A stretch of 64,000 nucleotides of DNA from positions 62,001-126,000 of the forward strand of contig JAFEBU010000043.1 in NCBI GenBank assembly GCA_018242505.1. Direction: 5' to 3'. A program made the position numbers and the translations under genes. Shown here piece by piece: positions 8,838 through 17,677 of the stretch. The stretch's first letter is position 1. The number at the start of each line of letters is the position of its first letter. The stretch is from Pseudomonadota bacterium. GTDB taxonomy: Bacteria; Pseudomonadota; Alphaproteobacteria; Reyranellales; Reyranellaceae. The notes beneath the pieces were generated by a model. The model was given only the letters and a program-made list of their open reading frames with translations, did not search any database and was not told where the DNA came from.

Positions 8838-9829
8838 AACGAGGGCGTCTCATCGTCATCGGCGGCGCGGCGATTGCCCTTCTGGCGGTGCTGCTCTGGC
8901 AGAGTACGCCGCTTTCGGCTGTGCTGGGCTTCGGTGACGAAAGCGCGCGCTATCTCGGTTATGTCGAAGGCGAGACCAGCCTGATCGCGCCGCCCGTCGC
9001 CGGTCGGCTCGTCGAGCGGCCGGTGGAGCGCGGCGGTCACGTAAAGAAGGGCGACAGGCTGTTTGTCATCGATCCCGCCATCGCCGAGGCCGAAGTGGCG
9101 CGCACCGAGGCAACGCTGGCCGAATCGAAAGCGCGATACCGGAACCTGCTGACCGGCAAACGGCAGGAAGAGCAGGATGTGACGCGTGCCCAGCGCCACG
9201 AAAGCGAGGCTGCGCTCGCGGAGGCGGAGATCGAGTACAAGCGGCAGAGCGATCTTCTGGCGCGCGGCATCAATGCGCGCCAAGCCTACGACCAGGCCGA
9301 ATCGATGGTGCGGCAGCTTCATGCGCGCGTTGCCTCGCTCGCCGCACAGGAAAAGGTGAACGATCTCGCCGCACGACCCGACGAGATCGCGGCGGCCAAG
9401 GCGACGGTGGACCAGGATCGCGCCAACCTCGAGCAGGCGCGCAAGAAACTCGCCGACCAGATGCCCGTCGCTCCGGAGGACGCGCTGGTCGAGAACACCT
9501 TCTTCAATGTCGGCGAATGGGTGCCGGCCGGAACGCCCGTCGTCTCGCTGCTGCCCGCCTTCCGCGTCAAGCTGCGCTTCTACGTCCCACAGGAGGACGT
9601 GGCGCGCCTACGGATGGGCCAGCCGGTCAGCTTCACATGCGACAGCTGCCCGCCGGATCTCAAGGCGCGCATCATCTATGTCTCGCCGCGCGCGGAATAC
9701 ACGCCACCGGTCATCTATTCTCAAAGCGCACGCGCCAAGCTCGTGTTCCTGATCGAGGCGCGGCCCGATCCCGGCCAGACGCCGCTCTCGCCCGGCCTCC
9801 CTGTCACCGTCGCCTCGGTGCCGCGGTAA
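8834..9829 (+). CDS. HlyD-family periplasmic adaptor (YbhG-like)
   Basis: Membrane-fusion protein, 331 aa, linking an inner-membrane ABC exporter to an outer-membrane channel. N-terminal membrane anchor at about residues 5-22 (LIVIGGAAIALLAVLLW), split biotinyl-lipoyl-like domain (GYVEGETSLIAPPVAGRLVERPVERGG and later VGEWVPAGTPVVSLLP), and a coiled-coil hairpin between them (residues about 80-200, rich in Ala/Glu/Arg). The ATG at 8834 overlaps the TetR stop in ATGA. Fits the YbhG role in the YbhG-F-S-R type efflux pump. Confidence 0.88.
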   Translation: MKRGRLIVIGGAAIALLAVLLWQSTPLSAVLGFGDESARYLGYVEGETSLIAPPVAGRLVERPVERGGHVKKGDRLFVIDPAIAEAEVARTEATLAESKARYRNLLTGKRQEEQDVTRAQRHESEAALAEAEIEYKRQSDLLARGINARQAYDQAESMVRQLHARVASLAAQEKVNDLAARPDEIAAAKATVDQDRANLEQARKKLADQMPVAPEDALVENTFFNVGEWVPAGTPVVSLLPAFRVKLRFYVPQEDVARLRMGQPVSFTCDSCPPDLKARIIYVSPRAEYTPPVIYSQSARAKLVFLIEARPDPGQTPLSPGLPVTVASVPR

Positions 9830-9834
9830 CTGCC

Positions 9835-10761
9835 ATGGCGCTCGCCATCGACGTCCATGATCTCGTGAAGCGCTACGGCACGCGCACGGTGGTCGATCAT
9901 GTGAGCCTCGGGATCGGCGCCGGCCGCATCTGCGGCTTCCTCGGCCCCAACGGCTCGGGCAAGACCACGACATTGCGCATGATCTGCGGGCTGCTGACGC
10001 CGGATGGCGGTGGTGGCACATGCCTCGGCCACGACCTCGTGCGCGAGCGCGACGCCATCAAGCGGCAGGCGGGCTACATGACCCAGCGCTTCGGCCTCTA
10101 CGAGGATCTCACCATCCGCGAGAACCTCGAGTTCGTCGCGCGCGTCTACGGGCTCGACCGGATGAAGGGACGGGTCGACCAATCGCTCGAACGGCTGGGA
10201 CTCGCCACCCGTCAGCACCAGCTCGCCGGCTCCCTGTCGGGCGGCTGGAAGCAGCGGCTGGCGCTCGCCGCCTGCGTGCTGCACGAGCCCAAACTCCTGC
10301 TGCTCGACGAGCCGACAGCGGGCGTCGATCCCAAGGCGCGCCGCGCCTTCTGGGACGAGATCCATGCCTATGCCTCGGAGGGCATCACCGTGCTCGTCTC
10401 GACCCATTACATGGACGAGGCCGAACGCTGTCACGAGATCGCCTATATCGCCTATGGCGCACTGATGGCGCGCGGAACGGCGGCGGATATCATCCGGCAA
10501 TCGGGCCTGACGGCGTTCATCGCCCAGGGCCCCGGCGCCGACCGCCTCGCGCCAAGACTGCGCGATGCGCCAGGCGTCACCGCCGCTGCGGCCTTCGGCA
10601 CGACGCTGCATGTCTGCAGTCCCGATCGTGAAGCGCTCACCCGTGCGATCGGGCCCTTCCGCCAGGACACGGCCCTGACCTGGCAGGAGGCCGAGCCCAC
10701 GCTCGAGGATGTGTTCATCCATCTGATGGGCCAGGCGCGCGACAACGCCCTGGAGAGCTGA
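9835..10761 (+). CDS. ABC exporter ATPase (YbhF-like, single domain)
   Basis: ATP-binding subunit, 308 aa. Walker A GPNGSGKT, signature LSGGWKQRLALA, Walker B LLLLDEPTAGVDP and the D-loop/H-loop VLVSTHYMDEAERC, followed by a DUF4162-like C-terminal tail that ends LEDVFIHLMG. E. coli YbhF carries two such domains; here there is one, so the ATPase would act as a homodimer. ATG at 9835 is 3 nt after the hlyD-like stop. Works with the permease at 10764. Confidence 0.9.
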   Translation: MALAIDVHDLVKRYGTRTVVDHVSLGIGAGRICGFLGPNGSGKTTTLRMICGLLTPDGGGGTCLGHDLVRERDAIKRQAGYMTQRFGLYEDLTIRENLEFVARVYGLDRMKGRVDQSLERLGLATRQHQLAGSLSGGWKQRLALAACVLHEPKLLLLDEPTAGVDPKARRAFWDEIHAYASEGITVLVSTHYMDEAERCHEIAYIAYGALMARGTAADIIRQSGLTAFIAQGPGADRLAPRLRDAPGVTAAAAFGTTLHVCSPDREALTRAIGPFRQDTALTWQEAEPTLEDVFIHLMGQARDNALES

Positions 10762-10763
10762 CC

Positions 10764-11885
10764 ATGTGGGCGCGGCTGGTCGCGATCATCCTCAAGGAGC
10801 TGCAGCAGCTGCGGCGGGATCGGCTGACCTTTGCCATGATGTTCGGTGTGCCGATCATGCAGCTCCTGCTGTTCGGCTACGCGATCGATACCGATCCGCA
10901 CAACCTGCCGACCGCGGTCGTCTCGGCCGACAATACGACGATCACCCGCACCATCCTGTCGGCCCTGCAGACCACAGGCTACATGCACGTCACCCGCCAT
11001 CCCGCCTCCGAGGCCGAGGCCAGCGAGCTGCTGCAGACCGGCGAGGTGCAGTTCGTCGTCACCATCCCATCCGACTTCACGCGCCGGCTGGTGCGCGGCG
11101 AGCGTGCCCAGATCCTGATCGATGCCGACGCGACCGACCCCCTCGCCGCGGCCAATCCGCTGGCCGCCGCGAAATCCGCCATCGAGCAGGCGCTGAGCCG
11201 CGACCTGGTCGGCCCGCTCGCCCCCCTCGCCAGCCGGCCGGACGCCTTCGATCTCGTGATCCAGCGCCGTTACAACCCCGAGGGCAAAGCGCGTCTCAAC
11301 ATCGTGCCGGGCCTGCTCGCGGTGATCCTCACCATGACCATGGTGATGATGACGGCACTTGCCGTCACGCGCGAGCGCGAGCGCGGCACCATGGAGAATC
11401 TGCTCGCGATGCCGGTGCGGCCGATCGAGGTGATGGTCGGCAAGATCGTGCCCTACATCGCCATCGGCGCCGTCCAGGTGCTGGTGATCCTCGTCGTCTC
11501 ACGCTTCCTGTTCGACGTCGCCGTCGAAGGCAGCCTCGGCCTGCTGGGTGCCGGAACGGCGCTGTTCATCACCGTCAACCTCGCGATCGGCTTCACCATA
11601 TCGACGCTGACCCAGAACCAGCTCCAGGCGATGCAGGCCTCGTTCTTCATGATGCTGCCGTCAATCCTGCTGTCGGGCTTCATGTTTCCGTTCCGCGGCA
11701 TGCCGGTCTGGGCGCAGTGGCTGGGCGAAGGACTGCCGGCCACTCACTTCATGCGTATCGTGCGCGGCGTCATGCTGAAGGGAGCGGGCCTCGGCGACAT
11801 CTCGACCGAGCTGGTGGCACTCGCCGCGATGCTCCTGATCGTCTCGGCGCTCGCCATCAGCCGCTATCGCGTCACTCTCGACTAG
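10764..11885 (+). CDS. ABC-2 type permease (YbhS/YbhR-like)
   Basis: 373 aa. An N-terminal helix (LTFAMMFGVPIMQLLLFGYAI) is followed by a large periplasmic domain of about 140 residues and then five helices; the block RERERGTMENLLAMPVRPIEVMVGKIVPY is typical for ABC-2 exporters. Only one permease gene follows the ATPase, against two in E. coli, so it probably homodimerises. Starts 2 nt after the ATPase stop. Its TAG stop (11883-11885) overlaps the stop of the convergent VOC gene. Confidence 0.88.
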   Translation: MWARLVAIILKELQQLRRDRLTFAMMFGVPIMQLLLFGYAIDTDPHNLPTAVVSADNTTITRTILSALQTTGYMHVTRHPASEAEASELLQTGEVQFVVTIPSDFTRRLVRGERAQILIDADATDPLAAANPLAAAKSAIEQALSRDLVGPLAPLASRPDAFDLVIQRRYNPEGKARLNIVPGLLAVILTMTMVMMTALAVTRERERGTMENLLAMPVRPIEVMVGKIVPYIAIGAVQVLVILVVSRFLFDVAVEGSLGLLGAGTALFITVNLAIGFTISTLTQNQLQAMQASFFMMLPSILLSGFMFPFRGMPVWAQWLGEGLPATHFMRIVRGVMLKGAGLGDISTELVALAAMLLIVSALAISRYRVTLD

Positions 11886-12277
11886 GCGAGGGTGAGCTGC
11901 CAGGAAACGCCGAAGCGGTCGGCAAGCCAGGTGAATTTCGTGGCAAAGGGATAGGCATCGAGCGGCATGAAGATCTTGCCGCCCTTGCCGAGCATAGCCG
12001 CCAGGCGGGTTATCTCCTCATCGGTCTCGCAGGTAACGAAGAGCGAGGTCGCCGGCGTGAAAGTGAAGGGATGCCGGACAGAGCTGTCGATGCACATGAT
12101 CTCGCTGCCGTCCAGGGACAGCGTGGCGCGCATCACGGTGCCTTCCCTGCCCGGCCCTTCCGGCCCGTATCGCCGGATCTCGACCATCTTCGAGTCGAGG
12201 AAGAGCGAGAGATAGAAATTCATCGCTTCTTCCGCCTCGCCGTGGAACATGAGGAACGGCCTGATCTTCTCGGCCAT
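11882..12277 (-). CDS. VOC-superfamily protein (PhnB/glyoxalase-like)
   Basis: 131 aa. Starts IRPFLMFHGEAEEAMNFYLSLF, the usual opening of the PhnB-like (3-demethylubiquinone methyltransferase-like) VOC proteins, and ends with the FGVSWQL strand. These proteins have two beta-alpha-beta-beta-beta modules; enzymatic roles differ and most members are uncharacterised. ATG at 12277 has GGGAGGG 6 nt upstream; a longer frame to 12397 would lack an RBS. Convergent with the ABC permease and divergent from the DUF202 gene. Confidence 0.8.
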   Translation of the reverse strand: MAEKIRPFLMFHGEAEEAMNFYLSLFLDSKMVEIRRYGPEGPGREGTVMRATLSLDGSEIMCIDSSVRHPFTFTPATSLFVTCETDEEITRLAAMLGKGGKIFMPLDAYPFATKFTWLADRFGVSWQLTLA

Positions 12278-12408
12278 CAAGGGCCCTCCCGGAACAGACG
12301 CAAGTCTCGACGGGCCGGCGACGGAGGGCAAGTCCACTGAGACATTCGACGTTGCAACGCCGCATGGATTGGGCCCTTGTTGTCCGCCAAGCAGCATCGG
12401 AGGGTGTC

Positions 12409-12804
12409 ATGGCCAGTAGCGAGATCCTGGACCTCAAACAGCAGCAGAGACAGCTCCATCACGTGTCCGAGCACCTGGCCAACGAACGCACGATATTGGC
12501 CTGGATCCGCACCGCCATCGCCGTGATAACGCTCGGCGTCGGCATCAACCGCTTCAGCCTCTTCCTGGTCGAATTCAGCAAGATCGTCCCAGGCAGCCGT
12601 ACGGCAAACGCGCACGCCGAGCAATTGGGCATCGGCCTGGTCGTCCTCGGCCTTGTCGTCATGCTGGGCGGGACCTGGCACTACGTCCATGTCGCCCGTA
12701 CGATCGATGACGAAACCTATCGGCCGGCCCGGGTCGGGATCGTGCTCACGTCACTCACCGTCCTAGCGCTCGGCGGAACGAGCCTGGCCTGGCTGCTCTG
12801 GTAG
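12409..12804 (+). CDS. DUF202/YidH-family membrane protein
   Basis: 131 aa with the DUF202 start LANERTILAWIRTAIAVITLGVGI and three transmembrane helices (about 36-56, 72-92, 108-128). YidH-type proteins sit in the inner membrane; the function is not established. ATG at 12409 is preceded by GGAGGG at 5 nt. The segment HLANERT-LAWIR is the family hallmark. Confidence 0.82.
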   Translation: MASSEILDLKQQQRQLHHVSEHLANERTILAWIRTAIAVITLGVGINRFSLFLVEFSKIVPGSRTANAHAEQLGIGLVVLGLVVMLGGTWHYVHVARTIDDETYRPARVGIVLTSLTVLALGGTSLAWLLW

Positions 12805-12865
12805 GCCGTTCCTGCCTTGATGGCCGCCGCATCCTTTGGCAAGACCGCAGGGCAGGAGGAATGAA

Positions 12866-13636
12866 ATGACCGATAGACTGAAGGGCAAGGTCGCGCTGAT
12901 TACCGGCGGCGCCTCCGGGCTGGGCGCCAACGCAGCGATCCTGATGGCACAGGAAGGCGCCAGCGTGGTCGTTGCCGACATTGCCGTGGATCGCGGCAAG
13001 GCCGTTGCCGCCAAGCTGGGCTCGGCTGGCCACTTCGTGAAGCTCGACGTTACCAGCGAGGACAATTGGAAGGCTGCGATCCGCGAAGCGGTCGACAAAT
13101 TCGGCGCCTTGCACGTGCTGGTGAATTCCGCCGGCATCGGGCTCGGCAAGACAGTGGAGGAGATCAGCCTCGAGGAGTGGCGCAAGGTCCATGCGATCGA
13201 TCTCGACGGCGTGTTCCTGGGCTGCAAGCACGGCGTCGCCGAGATCAAGAAACACACCCACCGGCTGGGCGGCTCTGTGATCAACATCTCGTCAATCTCG
13301 GGCATCATCGCCGGCGCCAATATGGCTGCCTACAACTCCGCCAAGGCAGGCGTGCGGCTCTTGAGCAAGTCGGTCGCGCTGCATTGCGCCAAGTCCGGCT
13401 ACAACATCCGCTGCAATTCGGTGCACCCCACCTTCATCGACACGCCGATCCTCGATCGCTATCGCGACCGCTTCGGCAACGAGATGATGCAGCAGAAGCT
13501 CGGCCGCCAGGTGCCAATCGGCCGTCTCGGCCGGCCGGAGGAAGTCGGCTGGGCGCTGGTGTTCCTGGCGTCGGACGAATCGAGCTTCATGACCGGCTCA
13601 GAAGTCGTCATCGACGGCGGCATCAGCGCCATGTGA
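12866..13636 (+). CDS. Short-chain dehydrogenase/reductase
   Basis: Classical SDR, 256 aa. NAD(P) motif TGGASGLGANAAI near residue 13, the acidic VVADI at the end of beta-2 (suggests NAD), NSAGIG, catalytic Ser in NISSISG and YxxxK in YNSAKAG; ends with the SDR phrase FMTGSEVVIDGGISAM. ATG at 12866 has AGGAGGA at 5 nt. It is followed by a hydrolase and an acyl-CoA dehydrogenase on the same strand with short gaps, so it may be the hydroxyacyl dehydrogenase step of a small beta-oxidation-like pathway. Substrate unknown. Confidence 0.88.
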   Translation: MTDRLKGKVALITGGASGLGANAAILMAQEGASVVVADIAVDRGKAVAAKLGSAGHFVKLDVTSEDNWKAAIREAVDKFGALHVLVNSAGIGLGKTVEEISLEEWRKVHAIDLDGVFLGCKHGVAEIKKHTHRLGGSVINISSISGIIAGANMAAYNSAKAGVRLLSKSVALHCAKSGYNIRCNSVHPTFIDTPILDRYRDRFGNEMMQQKLGRQVPIGRLGRPEEVGWALVFLASDESSFMTGSEVVIDGGISAM

Positions 13637-13669
13637 CTACGCTATCGTAACAGGTTTGGAGAAAAGTCG

Positions 13670-14467
13670 ATGCTGTTGTCCCTCGATGATCGTCGCGTCT
13701 ATTTCGACCTCGCCGGCCCGCAGAACGCACCGGTTGTCTGTTTCACCCATTCGCTCAATTCCGATTCGGGCATGTGGGTCGAACAGATGGTGCCACTTCT
13801 GGGGGCGGGCTACCGCGTGCTGCGGCTCGACATGCGCGGCCACGGCGGTAGCACCCCGGTCGAGGGTGACTACACGATGGATGCGCTGGCCGCCGACGTA
13901 AAGGGCGCGCTCGACGTGCTCGGTATCCCAAAGGTGCATTTCATCGGCCTCAGTATCGGCGGCATGATCGGCCAGGGCTTCGCGCTCGCCCATCCCGACC
14001 GGCTGCTGTCGCTGACGCTGTGCGATACACAACCCGGTACGCCGCCGGGTGCGGCCGGCGCCTGGGACGAACGCAAGGCTGCGGTGCGCAAATCGGGGAC
14101 GGTTTCCGTTCTCGCCGACGGAACCATGGAGCGTTGGTTCACGGCGGAATTCAAAGGCGTGAATCCGATCCGCTGGCGCGAGATCCGCGACACGATCAGC
14201 AACACCACACCAGCAGGTTTCCTGGGCTGTGCGGCGGCCATCCAGACCTTCGACTACGAGAGCCGCCTGCCCACGATCAAGGCGCCGACCCTGGTGATCT
14301 GCGGCGACGAGGACCCCGGCACGCCGCCCGACCGCAACAAGCTGATCGCTTCCAAGATCCCAGGCGGCCGCTACGAAGGCATTGCCAATGCCCGCCACCT
14401 GCCCAATGTGGAGCGGCCCGAGCAATTCAACCGGATCATGATGAGCTGGCTCGCCGCCAACAGATAA
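13670..14467 (+). CDS. Alpha/beta hydrolase, 3-oxoadipate enol-lactonase-like
   Basis: 265 aa. PcaD-like layout: TGTHSL-type oxyanion region (FTHSLNSDSGMW), RLDMRGHGGS, nucleophile elbow GLSIGG (Ser near 96), an acid in VICGDEDPGTPP and the His in ANARHLPNVERP. PcaD opens 3-oxoadipate enol-lactone in aromatic catabolism. No other pca genes are nearby, so it could equally be a lactonase or thioesterase acting with the adjoining SDR and dehydrogenase. Confidence 0.75.
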   Translation: MLLSLDDRRVYFDLAGPQNAPVVCFTHSLNSDSGMWVEQMVPLLGAGYRVLRLDMRGHGGSTPVEGDYTMDALAADVKGALDVLGIPKVHFIGLSIGGMIGQGFALAHPDRLLSLTLCDTQPGTPPGAAGAWDERKAAVRKSGTVSVLADGTMERWFTAEFKGVNPIRWREIRDTISNTTPAGFLGCAAAIQTFDYESRLPTIKAPTLVICGDEDPGTPPDRNKLIASKIPGGRYEGIANARHLPNVERPEQFNRIMMSWLAANR

Positions 14468-14486
14468 CCCGACAAGGACGTAGAAT

Positions 14487-15653
14487 ATGGATTTCGCCTT
14501 CACCGAGGACCAGCTCGCGATCAAGGACAGCGTCGCCAAGCTCTGCGCGCAGTTCGACGACAAGTATTGGCTGAAAAAGGACAAGGAAGGCGGCTTCCCC
14601 AACGACTTCTATAAGGCGATGGCCGATGCCGGCTGGCTTGGCATCGCCATGCCCGAGGAATATGGCGGCGCGGGGCTGGGCATCACCGAGGCGGCGCTCC
14701 TGATGCAGACCGTCGCCGAATCGGGCGCCGCACTTCAGGGTGCTTCGGCGATCCATCTCAACATCTTCGGGCCCAATCCGATCGTCGTGTTCGGCACCGA
14801 GGAGCAGAAGAAGCGCATCCTGCCCGACATCATCGCGGGCAAGGTCAAGGGCTGCTTCGCCGTCACCGAACCCGATGCCGGCCTCAACACGACCGCGCTC
14901 GATACCAAGGCCGAGCGCGACGGCAACGGCTACATCGTGCACGGCAAGAAGACCTTCACCACCACGGCCTCGGTCGCCGACAAGATGCTGCTGATCGCGC
15001 GCACCACGCCCAAGGAGAAATGCAAGCGGCCGACCGATGGGCTCTCCCTGTTCTACACCGACTTCGACCGTTCGAAGATCGAGGTCACCGAGATCGACAA
15101 GATGGGTCGCAAGGCGATCGACACCAACCAGGTGTTCATCGACGGGCTCAAGGTGCCGTTGGAGGATCGCATCGGCGAGGAAGGCAAGGGCTTCCGGTAT
15201 CTGCTGCATGGCCTCAATCCCGAGCGCGTGCTGATCGCGGCGGAGGCGATCGGCATCGGCAAGGCGGCGCTGGCGCGCGCGACGCAATACGCCAAGGAGC
15301 GCGTCGTGTTCGGCCGGCCGATCGGCAAGAACCAGGCGATCCAGCATCCCCTGGCCGAGAGCTGGATGGCGCTGGAGGCGGCAAACCTGATGGCCTTCAA
15401 GGCCGCCTGGCTCTACGACCATGGCAAGGAATGCGGCGCGGAGGCCAACTCGGCCAAGTATCTCGGCGCCCGTGCGGCCTACGATGCCTGCGAGAGGGCG
15501 ATCCTCACCCACGGCGGCTACGGCTACGCCAAGGAGTTCCATGTCGAGCGCTTCCTGCGCGAGATCATGATCGCGCGCATCGCGCCCGTCAGCGAGCAGC
15601 TCATCCTCTGCTACGTCGCCGAGCGCGTACTGGGCCTGCCGAAGAGCTACTGA
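14487..15653 (+). CDS. Acyl-CoA dehydrogenase
   Basis: 388 aa. N-terminal helical domain MDFAFTEDQLAIKDSV, FAD block CFAVTEPDAGLNTTALDTKA, HGKKTFTTTA, RVVFGRPIGKNQAIQ, and a C-terminus reading GGYGYAKEFHVERFLREIMIARIAPVSEQ. The last segment replaces the EGTxEI motif of medium-chain enzymes, as in several actinobacterial and alphaproteobacterial acyl-CoA dehydrogenases. Begins 19 nt after the hydrolase with AAGGACG upstream. It ends 7 nt inside the convergent FUSC gene. Confidence 0.9.
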   Translation: MDFAFTEDQLAIKDSVAKLCAQFDDKYWLKKDKEGGFPNDFYKAMADAGWLGIAMPEEYGGAGLGITEAALLMQTVAESGAALQGASAIHLNIFGPNPIVVFGTEEQKKRILPDIIAGKVKGCFAVTEPDAGLNTTALDTKAERDGNGYIVHGKKTFTTTASVADKMLLIARTTPKEKCKRPTDGLSLFYTDFDRSKIEVTEIDKMGRKAIDTNQVFIDGLKVPLEDRIGEEGKGFRYLLHGLNPERVLIAAEAIGIGKAALARATQYAKERVVFGRPIGKNQAIQHPLAESWMALEAANLMAFKAAWLYDHGKECGAEANSAKYLGARAAYDACERAILTHGGYGYAKEFHVERFLREIMIARIAPVSEQLILCYVAERVLGLPKSY

Positions 15654-16810
15654 CCTTCCTGCACGTCGGGCGGCTCCGTCCCCCATTCCGACACCACGCG
15701 CTGCAGATCGATCAGATTCCGGTGGATCTGTTCCAGCGCGAAGCCCACGGCGAAGAACCGCTCCGCCGCATCGCCCGGCAGGACGCGTGTCAGCCCTTCC
15801 TGCCGAACGGCTGCCACTTCTGCCTCGTACGCCTTCAGCGCAGCCTCGAAAGGCCCGATCGACGGAGGGCCTGCCCTCAACAACAACGCCGAACCGCTTG
15901 ACCGGAATAACGCTGCGGCAGCGACGGCGACATCCGATACACGCGCCGTCAGTCGCGTTTGCAGGGGCTCCGGCAGCCGCCTGCCGGCGACGCGGCCGAC
16001 GATCACCAGGTCGTGTCGCAGGCGCAGGAGCGTGCGGCGCAGAGGTCCGGTGTCCGGCTGAGAGGAGAGGCGCGCCGTCCGCTCTCGCTCGGCCTCCGCG
16101 CCCACAGTGTTGATCTCGACCAGCGCCTGGCCGATCCCGTCCTGCAGGCGATGAAGGTCATCATCGCTGAGGCCGCGTCCAAGTCCGACCACAAGTTCGG
16201 TCAGGGCGCGGGCCATGCGCTCCAGCGCGCGGGCCGCCGCCTCCCGCACCTGCCGATGGGCGCTGGACGGCAATACGATGAACGAGACCAGCAGCCCCAC
16301 GACGGCGCCCAACGCCACCTCCAGCACCCGATTGATGGCCGATCCGAAAGGGCCGACCTGGGTGAAGGTCGGCACCAGCAGAACGATGATCGCGGTAATC
16401 GGCATCACGTTCATGTTCGGCCGCACGGCGGCAAACAGGGCCAGCGGCGCCACCGCCACCATCAACACCAGCAGGAGCGCCGTCTCCGTCGTGTGGGGAA
16501 TAAGGATACCGACGAGACCGCCGTAGAGCGCGCCGCCGATCGTGCCCACCAGATAATCGCCGGTTGCTTTCAGAGACCGACCGACGCTCATCTGGGTCAC
16601 AATCATCGCTGTCAGCACGGCCCATAACGGCAAGGGCAAATTGGCCGCCTGGGCAGCCACGAGGGCCAGGATAGCGGCGATGGTCACCCTCAAGCCGAGC
16701 GCAATCTGCACCCTGCTCCGGACGACCCGGCCACGCAGCCACCGCCATCGGAGTCCGAGGCCCTTCAAGACAAATTCGGCCAACCGGTCGTCACCAGGGG
16801 AGAAAACCAC
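15647..16810 (-). CDS. FUSC-family inner membrane protein (aromatic acid exporter-like)
   Basis: About 387 aa from a GTG at 16810. A cluster of roughly six helices in residues 45-190 (ITIAAILALVAAQAANLPLPLWAVL-type start, then IVTQMSVGRSLKATGDYLVGT) is followed by a cytoplasmic helical domain of about 190 residues. The GRSLKATGDYLVGTIGGALYG block is the fusaric-acid-resistance/ArAE signature. Members export aromatic carboxylic acids or are of unknown role. No ATG or Shine-Dalgarno is obvious; TTG codons at 16783 and 16768 are alternatives, so the N-terminus is uncertain. Confidence 0.75.
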   Translation of the reverse strand: MVFSPGDDRLAEFVLKGLGLRWRWLRGRVVRSRVQIALGLRVTIAAILALVAAQAANLPLPLWAVLTAMIVTQMSVGRSLKATGDYLVGTIGGALYGGLVGILIPHTTETALLLVLMVAVAPLALFAAVRPNMNVMPITAIIVLLVPTFTQVGPFGSAINRVLEVALGAVVGLLVSFIVLPSSAHRQVREAAARALERMARALTELVVGLGRGLSDDDLHRLQDGIGQALVEINTVGAEAERERTARLSSQPDTGPLRRTLLRLRHDLVIVGRVAGRRLPEPLQTRLTARVSDVAVAAAALFRSSGSALLLRAGPPSIGPFEAALKAYEAEVAAVRQEGLTRVLPGDAAERFFAVGFALEQIHRNLIDLQRVVSEWGTEPPDVQEGQ

Positions 16811-16918
16811 GGCTTGCCGACAGGGGAAAGCCCCGTAGTTGCAAGGAGATATTCGGGCAACCGAACCGCGACGGCCGGCGTTGATGGGATGCCTGCAATT
16901 TTCAAGCAAGAGGGCGCC

Positions 16919-17299
16919 ATGATCCGCTTCCGCTCCGTGGCGGCAATTGCGGCAGGCAGCCTCCTCGCTGCCGCTGCGGTCTATGCCGCACAACCCTATT
17001 CTTCATCGGCGCAGGACCGAGCCGAGAAGACCTGCCGCGACTACGGCGTCACGCCGAACTCGTCGATCTGGGAACTCTGCCTTTCCCATGTGACTCGCGC
17101 CTACGAATGGGACGAGCCAGCCCTTGCACGGCAGCTTGCGAATACCGCCGGCAATGCACAGGGGTCTTGCCGCGACCAAGGCTATGACACGGGAAGTTCG
17201 GGCTATCGCGCCTGCGTCAACCGCGAGATGGAGGCGCGCAGCCACCTCGAGATCCTGGGCGATGACAGGAGCGGCGAAAACGTCGCCCAGGCGCAATAG
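16919..17299 (+). CDS. Small secreted four-cysteine protein with a duplicated motif
   Basis: 126 aa, function not recognised. ATG at 16919 follows AAGAGGG by 4 nt and begins a clear signal peptide MIRFRSVAAIAAGSLLAAAA ending near VYA. The mature part has four cysteines (39, 54, 84, 99) in two copies of a module with identical spacing: C-R-D-x-G-x4-S-S-x4-C at 39-54 and at 84-99. Each pair could form a disulfide in the periplasm. The gene diverges from the FUSC gene and precedes a gene-free stretch. Confidence 0.7.
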   Translation: MIRFRSVAAIAAGSLLAAAAVYAAQPYSSSAQDRAEKTCRDYGVTPNSSIWELCLSHVTRAYEWDEPALARQLANTAGNAQGSCRDQGYDTGSSGYRACVNREMEARSHLEILGDDRSGENVAQAQ

Positions 17300-17677
17300 C
17301 ACTCAGAGCCTGCAATCATCCGGGAATGCGCTTTTCGCATTGCCCCTCGTATTTCCCAAACACGTCCCAGAAGACAGACGGCACGCGGCCCAGGCCCTGC
17401 CGATGAAGATCGCGAAGTGGCAATGCCAGCCGCCTGCCTTGCCAAGCATGTCAGCGCGCTTGGCGATCCGGCGGCGCGTCGGCGGCAGTAGCACCTTGTC
17501 GACCTGCGGCGCGAGATCGATCGAGTGAAGTGTTTGTATGTTCAACCACTTAGTTGAATATAGAATTGACGTTGAACATAGAATTGACCGGGGCGATTTT
17601 CGGCTGAAAAGTTGAATATCGCTCGTCAATCGCCCGACCGGCTTGCTGGCTCCGCCTTTTGGTGGAAGGAGTCGGGC
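17300..17677. other. Gene-free stretch with a short-repeat cluster at its right end
   Basis: 378 bases with no supported gene. Frames here lack RBS and family resemblance. The first 230 bases are featureless apart from an ATG at 17403 that opens MKIAKW, resembling the start of AbrB/MazE-type antitoxins but losing resemblance at once. The AT-richer right part (17530-17625) holds the GTTGAA(C/T)AT repeats described separately. Confidence 0.6.
17538..17619. repeat. Four copies of the 9-mer GTTGAA(C/T)AT
   Basis: Copies at 17538-17546 (inverted, ATGTTCAAC), 17553-17561, 17571-17579 and 17611-17619. The two middle ones are part of an 18-bp tandem repeat, 17553-17570 and 17571-17588, differing at one base. 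The cluster lies 59-140 bases upstream of the epoxide hydrolase ATG, so it is a likely regulator-binding array; iteron-like use cannot be excluded. Confidence 0.65.

Noticed and set aside
17403-17528. Possible MazE/AbrB-type antitoxin starting MKIAKW
   Set aside because: Only six residues resemble the family and the following codons do not, even with one or two frameshifts; no toxin gene follows. At most a heavily decayed relic.
17538-17619. Origin-like iterons or CRISPR array
   Set aside because: Only four copies of a 9-mer with irregular spacing, no spacer-repeat pattern, no rep or cas gene nearby; a regulator array is the simpler reading.
17303-17629. 108-residue minus-strand frame in the gene-free stretch
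   Set aside because: No RBS, no family resemblance, and it runs through the GTTGAA repeat cluster.
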